A DNA stretch of 36,264 nucleotides from Lysinibacillus sphaericus OT4b.31 (GTDB lineage: Bacteria > Bacillota > Bacilli > Bacillales_A > Planococcaceae): the NCBI RefSeq assembly GCF_000392615.1, contig NZ_KB933398.1, forward strand, positions 592,027 to 628,290, read 5' to 3'. Shown here in pieces: positions 7,938 through 14,626 of this stretch. Position 1 is the stretch's first letter, and each line of letters starts with the position of its first letter. Made by a program: the position numbers and the translations under genes. A model generated the notes under the pieces. That model did no database searches. It had not been told where the DNA came from and saw only the letters and a program-made list of their open reading frames with translations.

Positions 7938-9035
7938 ATGCTACTAGCTGTTTTTACAATTTCGTATATCATAACATTGGCTTTGCAAGTGTTTATTCCG
8001 TATATAGTACAAGAGACAATTGTATTCGGTGTAACGGTACCTGAACAACATGTAAAGCATCCAGCATTAGGTATTGTGAAAAAGCGTTATGCCCAAATAG
8101 TAGGGGTTGCTGGAGCAGTATTGTTAGTTATTATGCTCGTTGTAAATTGGATGTTTGCGCCTTCTGAAATCGCACAAGGTGCCCTTCTACTTGGAATTTT
8201 ATATGGGATGCTTGCTGTGAGTATGGTGCTATACTGGTTGAATCACCTGAAGATTACTAAATTGAAAAAAGAAGAGCAATGGGGAATGAATATAAAGCAA
8301 GTGCGTGCAGTGGATTTAACTGCACGTAGTCGTGATGAAATGCTCCCTTGGCCATTCTATGCGGTTCCTATAGGGGTAACTGTATTTTTAATGATATTCA
8401 CAGTGCTGCATTATGAACAAATACCAAACGATATCGCTGTGCATTGGGGCCCTACTGGAGAGGCAGATACATGGAAAGAGAAAACGTATTTTACTGCGAT
8501 TTCTCTACCGCTAATTATGCTGATGCTGCAATGTATGATGTGGGGCATTGCAGATTCTGTTAACCGTTCAGCGATAAAATTATCTGTTAATCGCCCAGAG
8601 GAGTCTTTAGAAGATCAGTTAAAAACACGAAAATACATGAGCTGGAACATTGTGCTATTAAGTTATACCCTTACTACATTGTTGACGGTATTACAACTAA
8701 GTAATATCTATCCTTCGATGGCTGAAGGGAAAATTTTATTACCAGTGTTTATCGCATTTTTGGCACTAGTGCTAGGTTCACTACTTGTTTACGTATGGAA
8801 GAAACGTCAGTTGAGGTTAAGTTATGTAGACAATGTAGTGTCAGAAGTGATGGATGTTGATGAGGATCGTTATTGGAAGGGGGGACTGGTTTATATGAAT
8901 TCCCAGGATCCCTCTGTTTTTGTAGAGAAGCGCTTTGGTGTCGGCTGGACAATGAATTTGGCGAACCCAAGGGGCTATATCGTCATTGTATTACCATTAG
9001 TTATATTGCTGTTGATTTCTATAATTTCATTATAA
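7938..9035 (+). CDS. DUF1648/DUF5808-type multi-pass membrane protein
   Basis: The 365-residue integral membrane protein contains a central DUF1648 segment (IPNDIAVHWGPTGEADTW, about residues 170-187) of the kind found in SdpI-like proteins. A soluble C-terminal part (about 290-345) carries DEDRYWKGGLVYMN and VEKRFGVGWTMN, resembling DUF5808. About eight hydrophobic segments are visible. The start at 7938 follows GAAGGAG by about ten bases. It is in an operon with the YtrA-type GntR regulator, a pairing common in Firmicutes. SdpI-like proteins can give immunity to membrane-active peptides, so a cell-envelope protection role is plausible but not shown here. Confidence 0.8.
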   Translation: MLLAVFTISYIITLALQVFIPYIVQETIVFGVTVPEQHVKHPALGIVKKRYAQIVGVAGAVLLVIMLVVNWMFAPSEIAQGALLLGILYGMLAVSMVLYWLNHLKITKLKKEEQWGMNIKQVRAVDLTARSRDEMLPWPFYAVPIGVTVFLMIFTVLHYEQIPNDIAVHWGPTGEADTWKEKTYFTAISLPLIMLMLQCMMWGIADSVNRSAIKLSVNRPEESLEDQLKTRKYMSWNIVLLSYTLTTLLTVLQLSNIYPSMAEGKILLPVFIAFLALVLGSLLVYVWKKRQLRLSYVDNVVSEVMDVDEDRYWKGGLVYMNSQDPSVFVEKRFGVGWTMNLANPRGYIVIVLPLVILLLISIISL

Positions 9036-9042
9036 AATGAAT

Positions 9043-9072
9043 GGGTCATTACACTAGGTAGTGGCCCTTTTT
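9043..9072 (+). terminator. Intrinsic terminator
   Basis: GGGTCATTAC pairs fully with GTAGTGGCCC (including wobbles) around a 5-base loop, followed by T5. It separates the GntR/DUF1648 operon from the two-component system. Confidence 0.88.
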
Positions 9073-9090
9073 GAATGGAGGTAAGAATGA

Positions 9091-9762
9091 GTGAAGATTT
9101 TAGTTGTGGATGATGATGTGCATATTTTACAGTTAATCAATATTTATTTAACACGTGAAGGCTATCAGGTATTACAGGCAGAAAATGGTGAACAGGCGTT
9201 ACAATTGCTTGAATGCGACTTGCCTGATTTGGCTGTAATTGATGTAATGATGCCAGGTATGGATGGTTTTACACTAACGGAAACACTGAGTCAGGATTAT
9301 GATATTCCAGTGTTGTTATTAACGGCAAAGGGCGAACTAGAAGACAAAGAACGTGGGTTTTTAGCGGGTTCAGATGACTATGTTGTCAAACCATTTGAAC
9401 CAAAAGAGCTATTATTTCGCATAGCGGCCATTTTACGTAGACTCGATAAGAAGAATCAGGTGACGGTGCAGGTTGGAAAATTGTTAATTGATCGCAGAAG
9501 CTTTGAGGTTGCTATTGGCGAGGACACACTTATTTTGCCTCTAAAGGAATTTGAATTATTAGCACTGCTAGCGTCACGCCCGAATCAGGTATTTACGCGC
9601 AGTATGATAATGGAACAAGTTTGGGGCTATGATTATGAAGGAAACGAACAAACGTTAAATACACATGTGAAGCGGGTTCGTGAGCGATTACATCGGTATG
9701 ATACAGATGTGGAGATTACAACTGTACGTGGCGTAGGCTATAAGCTAGAGGTAATAGCATGA
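9091..9762 (+). CDS. OmpR/PhoB-family response regulator
   Basis: The 223-residue protein has an N-terminal receiver domain (acidic DDD at residues 7-9, phospho-acceptor Asp51 in AVIDVMMPGMDG, conserved Thr in LLTAKG, Lys in VVKPF). A C-terminal winged-helix Trans_reg_C domain carries LPLKEFELLALLA and VWGYDYEGNEQTLNTHVKRVRERL. It starts at GTG 9091 with GGAGG nine bases upstream. The stop overlaps the start of the histidine kinase by four bases (ATGA), so translation is coupled. A direct repeat typical of OmpR-family sites lies after the kinase gene (11139-11155), suggesting the next gene as a target. Confidence 0.95.
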   Translation: MKILVVDDDVHILQLINIYLTREGYQVLQAENGEQALQLLECDLPDLAVIDVMMPGMDGFTLTETLSQDYDIPVLLLTAKGELEDKERGFLAGSDDYVVKPFEPKELLFRIAAILRRLDKKNQVTVQVGKLLIDRRSFEVAIGEDTLILPLKEFELLALLASRPNQVFTRSMIMEQVWGYDYEGNEQTLNTHVKRVRERLHRYDTDVEITTVRGVGYKLEVIA

Positions 9763-11135
9763 ATAAAACGTTATATAGCAAGTTTGTTGTCACGACCATA
9801 CTTATCATGATTGGTAGCTTGTGTATCGGTTTTTTAATAACAAACACTTACTATCATCAAGTGACCAAGGAACAAAATGATACAAAAAATGTTGACATTG
9901 CGACAAATATTGCGGAATATATCCAGTCTGCTAACCCTGTAGATTTAGATAATTATTTAACAACACTCGGAGAGATTGGCTATCAAATTTATGTCACAAC
10001 CGGCGAGGAAGGTCATTTTTACGGCGGTGAATATCGAGAAAAAACTTTATCAACTAGTGTTATTCAACAGGTATTAGACGGAGGAATTTATCACGGTATG
10101 CGTGATTTTCCGAAGGAGACATTTGTGACAGGTTTTTTTGCCAATGAACTAATTAACACAATCGGGGTGCCTTTTACGTATGAAAATGAGCAATATGCAT
10201 TGTTCATCCGACCGGATATTCGCCTGTTGTTCTCGGAGGTGCATACAATTCTAGGTGGATTAATTCTTGTCATGGCAGTCCTAAGCTTGCTAGCCATGCT
10301 ACTATTTGCCAAGGCATTAATTCGCCCTATTACACAGTTAACAGAGGCAACGCATCAGCTCGCACATGAGAAGTTTGATACGCTGCTAGAAATAGACCGT
10401 GCGGATGAGATTGGGCAACTGGCAGACAGCTTTAATGTGATGACCGAGAAATTACAGGAAAATGATCGAATTCGTAAAGAATTTATTAGCAATGTATCTC
10501 ATGATTTTCAATCACCTTTATTAAATATTCAAGGCTACGTAGATTTGCTGAAAAATCCACTGCTTTCAGAAAAGGAAAAACAAGAATACGCTACGATTAT
10601 CGAGCTGGAAACGAAACGACTTTCGACATTAACGAAACAATTACTCTTGCTGACATCCCTGGACCAATCGACAAGATTATTAAAGCGTGAACCGTATCGT
10701 GTGGACGAGCAGTTGAAGGATACGGTGCGTAAATATCGTTGGCAGCTAGAGGAGGCAAGTGTGCAGTTAACGTATCAGCTAGATGCTGTTATGTATGAAG
10801 GTGATGCGGGGCTTTTACAAAATGTATGGGATAATTTACTAACAAATGCCATTAAATACAATGTTGAGAGTGGCGAAATCCATATTCATATGCAAGAACA
10901 TGCAACTTTTGTCGAAGTCTTAATACAGGATAGTGGCATTGGTATGACAGCAGAACAATTGGAGAAGGTATATGACCGTTTTTATCGTGCGGATGAATCA
11001 AGAACAAAACAGGGAACCGGCCTAGGTTTAGCCATTGTTAAGCAAATTGCTGAGTTGCACGGTGGGGAGGTTCAGATGGAGAGTACTCTAAATTCGGGAA
11101 CTAAGGTTCGAATCCGCCTACCGAAATTGTCATGA
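9759..11135 (+). CDS. Membrane sensor histidine kinase
   Basis: The 458-residue protein has TM1 (about residues 8-28), an extracytoplasmic sensor of ~130 residues, TM2 (about 160-183), HAMP, a HisKA domain with phospho-acceptor His248 (SNVSHDFQSPL), and a HATPase_c domain with N box (WDNLLTNAIKYN), G1 (DSGIGM) and G2 (GTGLGLAIVKQIAELHGG). The H box has DFQSPL where most family members have ELRTPL, so Gln and Ser replace the usual Arg-Thr, but the key histidine is intact. It is the partner of the overlapping response regulator. The sensed signal is unknown. Confidence 0.95.
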   Translation: MNKTLYSKFVVTTILIMIGSLCIGFLITNTYYHQVTKEQNDTKNVDIATNIAEYIQSANPVDLDNYLTTLGEIGYQIYVTTGEEGHFYGGEYREKTLSTSVIQQVLDGGIYHGMRDFPKETFVTGFFANELINTIGVPFTYENEQYALFIRPDIRLLFSEVHTILGGLILVMAVLSLLAMLLFAKALIRPITQLTEATHQLAHEKFDTLLEIDRADEIGQLADSFNVMTEKLQENDRIRKEFISNVSHDFQSPLLNIQGYVDLLKNPLLSEKEKQEYATIIELETKRLSTLTKQLLLLTSLDQSTRLLKREPYRVDEQLKDTVRKYRWQLEEASVQLTYQLDAVMYEGDAGLLQNVWDNLLTNAIKYNVESGEIHIHMQEHATFVEVLIQDSGIGMTAEQLEKVYDRFYRADESRTKQGTGLGLAIVKQIAELHGGEVQMESTLNSGTKVRIRLPKLS

Positions 11136-11138
11136 GGA

Positions 11139-11155
11139 GTTCATGTAAAGTTCAT
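11139..11155 (+). promoter_or_regulatory. GTTCAT direct repeat, candidate response-regulator site
   Basis: GTTCAT occurs at 11139-11144 and 11150-11155, exactly 11 bp (one helical turn) apart, with a further ATTCAC at 11156-11161. Tandem hexamers at this period are what OmpR/PhoB-family regulators bind. The repeat lies between the kinase gene and the next gene. Confidence 0.5.
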
Positions 11156-11207
11156 ATTCACTCGGTAGACTTCTAAGTAAGTGAAAAAACTTAGGAGGAA
11201 TGATTGT

Positions 11208-11618
11208 ATGGAACAAAAATGGAGTTTACGCCTTATCCGACTGGCTGCAATTTTTGCATTATTAGGAACGTACTTAGGTTCACATATGTCAGGATCAGGT
11301 AGTTATGAGTATCGACCAATTCATGCACACATTTTACTTGTTGGATGGTTAAGTATGTTTGCTTGGGGAATTTTCTACCGTGCTTTCAAAGTGAAATCTA
11401 AAAAATTAGTAGCAGCACACGGTTGGAGTGCAATTTTGGGTGTCTTTGGTTTAACTTTGGGGATGTGGTTCTACAATATTAATCCGTTTAATTTTAGCAA
11501 TACATTTACAATGGTCTTCTTTATTGTTGGTGGGACAACTTTATTAATTAGCTTTGCATTATTTATTGTTGTGACATTTATGATAAATCAAAAAGAAGAA
11601 ATGAAACATTCTTGTTAA
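11208..11618 (+). CDS. Small four-TM protein resembling a heme-copper oxidase subunit I fragment
   Basis: A 136-residue membrane protein with four hydrophobic segments (about residues 9-28, 42-62, 75-94, 103-126). The segment RPIHAHILLVGWLSMFAWGIFYRAF has the His-x-His and Gly-Trp pattern seen in heme-copper oxidase subunit I helices; stand-alone proteins of this size are often annotated as cytochrome-c oxidase in Bacillaceae. It cannot be a whole oxidase. It may bind heme or sense redox or gas. The start at 11208 follows TAGGAGG by nine bases. The upstream direct repeat suggests control by the two-component system. The function is not established. Confidence 0.65.
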   Translation: MEQKWSLRLIRLAAIFALLGTYLGSHMSGSGSYEYRPIHAHILLVGWLSMFAWGIFYRAFKVKSKKLVAAHGWSAILGVFGLTLGMWFYNINPFNFSNTFTMVFFIVGGTTLLISFALFIVVTFMINQKEEMKHSC

Positions 11619-11653
11619 TTTGGAAGTGAATGATACCTGAATAGTGGAAACTG

Positions 11654-11686
11654 AACTGCCCTCTGTCTAGTTGACAGGGGGCAGTT
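11654..11686 (+). terminator. Stem-loop after the small membrane gene
   Basis: AACTGCCCTCTGTC pairs over 14 bp (one wobble) with GACAGGGGGCAGTT around a 5-base loop. Only a short TTT follows, so termination may be partial, but the stem is very stable. Confidence 0.75.
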
Positions 11687-11753
11687 TAAACATTAAAAAA
11701 GTGCCTATATCAAAGATGAAAAATGGAGGCGTATTCAAGAGGGTGATGAATGT

Positions 11754-11798
11754 GAAAAAGATGACTCCGGCAGCATATTCAGCATACCCAAGTCATCT
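11754..11798 (-). terminator. Terminator of the nitroreductase/EamA transcript
   Basis: AGATGACT and AGTCATCT (11759-11766 and 11791-11798) pair perfectly, with partial inner pairing. On the minus strand the stem is followed by a run of T. It lies just beyond the EamA stop codon. Confidence 0.75.
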
Positions 11799-11816
11799 TA
11801 TCGCCGCTTCATTGTC

Positions 11817-12728
11817 TTATACGGCCTCTTTTATTTTTTTGCAGTAAATCGTTCCTGTCACACCAACTAGAATGATAAAGGTACCAATAATATGATACAG
11901 TTCGATAGTTTCATTCAGGAAGAAGACGCCCGCTATTATTGAAATTAAGGTGGCTAAATTATTGAAAACGCTCATCTTAGCCGCCTCTATATGCGATAGT
12001 GCATAGTTTGAAAAGAATGACGTAGCTAGAGACGAAAAGGCACCTAAGGAAATGATGGCAACGATGAAAGTCGGGTTTGAAAATGGTGCTATGAATTCAG
12101 GCATTGTTCTTGTCATTGCATGATTACTAACAGCTGTCACATTGAAAAATATGAAGCCGAAGAATGTCATGACATAGGTTACTGTGAAAAACGAATACTG
12201 TTTTACGAGTTTTCGTGCAAGAACGGTATTACACGCACCAGTTAAAGCTGAAAGAAGAATAAGGATAATTCCTTTCAGGTTTTGGGCGTTTATAGCTGCT
12301 CCATTCATCATGAAAATGTAGATGACACCAGAAACCGATAATAGCACCGATACTTTTTGCAAAGGGGTTGTATATTCTTTCAAAAACAGCGACGCTAAAA
12401 GCAATGTGAAAATCGGAACAGTCGCTTGAATGATACCAGCTTCCGATGAGGATGTATAGACCAGGCCGAAAGTTTGAAATATGAAAAATAAAATTGGATA
12501 AATCAAAGCTAGCGGAAGAATTCTCCATACAATCATTTTAGATAAATTTAAGCGAACTTGTTTCAAACCAATCAATGTACTGGCAATGATGAAAGCAATG
12601 GTAAAACGGTGAGCCAACGTATCAATCGGAGTGGCCACATTAAGGCTCAGTTTTGTAAACATGAACGAAAAGCCTACAATTAGTGCATATAAGGTTGCTG
12701 CGAAATAAGCTTTCGTAATGGTTGTCAT
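11817..12728 (-). CDS. EamA/DMT-family transporter
   Basis: The 303-residue protein is made of ten hydrophobic segments in two EamA repeats, typical of drug/metabolite exporters. Landmarks are GFSFMFTKLSL near the N-terminus, the end of repeat 1 at about residue 130, and the loop-helix stretch FSNYALSHIEAAKMSVFNNLATLISIIAGVFFLNE, a classic EamA second-repeat motif. It begins 33 bases after the nitroreductase stop and is probably in its operon. With a LysR gene divergent from the pair, it may export a compound processed by the nitroreductase. The substrate is unknown. Confidence 0.9.
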   Translation of the reverse strand: MTTITKAYFAATLYALIVGFSFMFTKLSLNVATPIDTLAHRFTIAFIIASTLIGLKQVRLNLSKMIVWRILPLALIYPILFFIFQTFGLVYTSSSEAGIIQATVPIFTLLLASLFLKEYTTPLQKVSVLLSVSGVIYIFMMNGAAINAQNLKGIILILLSALTGACNTVLARKLVKQYSFFTVTYVMTFFGFIFFNVTAVSNHAMTRTMPEFIAPFSNPTFIVAIISLGAFSSLATSFFSNYALSHIEAAKMSVFNNLATLISIIAGVFFLNETIELYHIIGTFIILVGVTGTIYCKKIKEAV

Positions 12729-12761
12729 TAGAGGCAGACTCCAATTCTGTTATTATGGAAA

Positions 12762-13361
12762 TTAGTTGAACACTATAATGCGTCCTGCATCTGCTATAAA
12801 TTCTTTTTCGCCAGGTGCTGCTTCAATACTTCCAAATGGCATTTGGCCAGTTAATTTCCATATATCAGGAATTTTCCATTCATCTTTCACTGCCTGATCG
12901 ATGAGTGGATTATAGTGCTGCAGTGAAGCACCGAGTCCTTCTTGAGCTAAAGCAGTCCATACAGAATGTTGCGCGATTCCAGTTGCTTGTTCAGACCAGA
13001 TAGGAAATTGATCTGCATATAAAGAAAATTGATCTTGAAACTGCTTGATGATATCTTGATCCTCGAAGAATAAAATAGAAGCGAATCCAGCGCTAAAAGT
13101 TGCTAATTTTTCTTCTGTTGCTGTGAAACGTTCTACGGGTACAATAGCGCGTAATTTCTCTTCGACAATGGCCCATAATTTCATATGGTGTTCATTAAAT
13201 AAAACGACTGCTCTTGAAGTTTGTGAGTTGAAAGCACTTGGGCTATGCTTGATGGCATCTGTAATTGTATTTAGTAACGCTTCCTCAGTCTGTTCAACAT
13301 TTTTACCGATGACGTAAATTGAACGTCGTTTTTCCATCATTTCAATATAATTATTTTTCAT
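12762..13361 (-). CDS. Nitroreductase-family flavoprotein
   Basis: The 199-residue protein belongs to the NAD(P)H/FMN nitroreductase family. The FMN phosphate-binding RRSIY near the N-terminus, PSAFNSQTSR (about residues 40-49) and the C-terminal PFGSIEAAPGEKEF block are family landmarks. It probably reduces nitro, quinone or disulfide-like electrophiles in the cytoplasm. The ribosome site AAGGGG precedes the ATG by nine bases. It has an unusually long upstream region of about 300 bases with a structured element. It is divergent from a LysR regulator and followed by an EamA exporter, a typical detoxification arrangement. Confidence 0.92.
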   Translation of the reverse strand: MKNNYIEMMEKRRSIYVIGKNVEQTEEALLNTITDAIKHSPSAFNSQTSRAVVLFNEHHMKLWAIVEEKLRAIVPVERFTATEEKLATFSAGFASILFFEDQDIIKQFQDQFSLYADQFPIWSEQATGIAQHSVWTALAQEGLGASLQHYNPLIDQAVKDEWKIPDIWKLTGQMPFGSIEAAPGEKEFIADAGRIIVFN

Positions 13362-13424
13362 ATTTGAAGACCCCTTTTCGAATGAATGATTTGTCCTTTA
13401 ATTTTACTGCTTTATCCCGCATAA

Positions 13425-13496
13425 ACGGTCAGTAAGGTGCCCACCACAAGTTGAAAGATGGCACCGAGTGAAGGAAGTGTTCGATCACCTGACCGT
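13425..13496 (-). repeat. Structured element in the nitroreductase leader, possibly a dispersed repeat
   Basis: ACGGTCAG (13425-13432) pairs with CTGACCGT (13489-13496). Inside it GGTGCC (13436-13441) pairs with GGCACC (13460-13465), so a branched fold is possible. A further CCATT/AATGG stem follows near 13502-13525. It lies upstream of the nitroreductase on that gene's sense strand. It also resembles short repeats of Bacillaceae intergenic regions, judged from memory only. The rest of the 13362-13670 gap holds the divergent promoters and no credible gene. Confidence 0.45.
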
Positions 13497-13589
13497 AAAA
13501 GCCCCATTGGTTAACAGGTAATGGAGAACCCTCCCCACTGATTAAAGTTGCACTTTATAAAACTCCTTTCTTTCACGTTGAATTCATTG

Positions 13590-13640
13590 TAGAATTTATT
13601 TTATAATAGTTCAATTCTATTTTTTCTATGATTATGATAG
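13590..13640. promoter_or_regulatory. Palindromes before the second LysR gene
   Basis: TAGAATT (13590-13596) and AATTCTA (13613-13619) form a 7-bp inverted repeat with a 16-base spacer. CTAT-GATTATG-ATAG (13626-13640) has the T-N11-A form typical of LysR sites. Both lie just upstream of the LysR ribosome site AAAGGGAGGG. Confidence 0.45.
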
Positions 13641-13670
13641 CGTGAGACTATAGAAAGGGAGGGATATGAG

Positions 13671-14540
13671 ATGGAAATTAGACAACTGCAATATTTTCTC
13701 ATGCTTTGTAAAGAACTACACTTTTCTGAAGCGGCTTTTAAAATAGGGATTTCGCAACCGACTTTGAGCCAGCAAATACGTGTACTGGAGGATGAATTAG
13801 GTGTACCGTTATTCGATCGAATGGGAAAAAAGATAGCGAAAACGGAGGCGGGGGAGTTACTTGAGTGCTATGCGTTACAAGTAATTCAGCAACTGGATAA
13901 TGCCAAAAAAGCAATCGCTGATTTGAACGATTTGCATACCGGGCGTTTACGCATTGCTGTGTTACCCTCCGATCTTGACTATCGTTTGACAGAAATCTTA
14001 ATTGAGTTTCGAAAGGAATTCCTCAATACGAAAGTGCAAGTGTTTCCGACTATTGAAAGTTTGTCGAGGGTGTTAAATAATGATGTTGATATTGGCATTA
14101 GCTTAAAAATGGATGCAGACAGTCGTCTGAGACAAACACCGTTCTATACAGAAACATATAGCTTATTTGTAAATGAAAAACACGACTTTGCTCAAAAGAA
14201 AAGTATTACACCAGCAGAGTTGGCCAACATTCCACTTGTGTTGTACCCTCAGGGAAAGTGTGGTCGTGATTTAATTGATACATGGTGTGTTAAACAAGGA
14301 ATCACCATAGATAGTGTTATGGAAACTGGCTCTGCCACCTCTCTATTCCAACTTGTCCAAGAAGATATTGGTGCTACGATCCAACCGAGCCAGCTCATAG
14401 AGAACTTTCACTCACTTGGCATCGTTTCTATTCCAATTGAAAACGCGCCAATACGTGAACTTGATATCGTTTACCGCAATGATAGATACTTAAGTAAAGC
14501 AGCAGAAGCTTTTATAAAACTGATGATAGAAAAGTTTTAG
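13671..14540 (+). CDS. LysR-type transcriptional regulator
   Basis: The 289-residue protein has an N-terminal helix-turn-helix (MEIRQLQYFLMLCKELHFSE and SQPTLSQQIRVLEDELGVPLFDR) and a LysR substrate-binding domain from about residue 90. The beginning is typical of the CynR/CbbR-like class. The ATG has a clear AAAGGGAGGG site. It is divergent from the nitroreductase-EamA pair, which is its likely target. The effector is unknown. Confidence 0.94.
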   Translation: MEIRQLQYFLMLCKELHFSEAAFKIGISQPTLSQQIRVLEDELGVPLFDRMGKKIAKTEAGELLECYALQVIQQLDNAKKAIADLNDLHTGRLRIAVLPSDLDYRLTEILIEFRKEFLNTKVQVFPTIESLSRVLNNDVDIGISLKMDADSRLRQTPFYTETYSLFVNEKHDFAQKKSITPAELANIPLVLYPQGKCGRDLIDTWCVKQGITIDSVMETGSATSLFQLVQEDIGATIQPSQLIENFHSLGIVSIPIENAPIRELDIVYRNDRYLSKAAEAFIKLMIEKF

Positions 14541-14565
14541 TTAAATTAAAATTCACCTACAAATA

Positions 14566-14607
14566 GCCCAGATTTTGAATTGTGACAGCGCAATTGAAAA
14601 TCTGGGC
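14566..14607. terminator. Bidirectional stem-loop between convergent genes
   Basis: GCCCAGATTTT pairs over 11 bp with AAAATCTGGGC, extended inward past a bulge by AATTG/CAATT. It lies between the convergent LysR and Sel1-repeat genes. T runs are weak on both sides, so it may be a bidirectional 3'-end stem. Confidence 0.75.
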
Positions 14608-14626
14608 ACTATTATGCCTGCATTAA

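Noticed and set aside
11752..11847. Small GTG-started ORF (~31 residues, MKKMTPAAYSAYPSHLIAAS...) with GAGGG upstream
   Set aside because: Most of it is formed by the minus-strand terminator stem at 11759-11798 and by the antisense of the EamA gene end; the terminator explains the sequence better.
13404..13504. Minus-strand frame of ~31 residues (MGLLRSGDRTLPSLGAIFQL...)
   Set aside because: It coincides with the nested inverted repeats of the structured element and has no ribosome site; it is more likely translated repeat than a gene.
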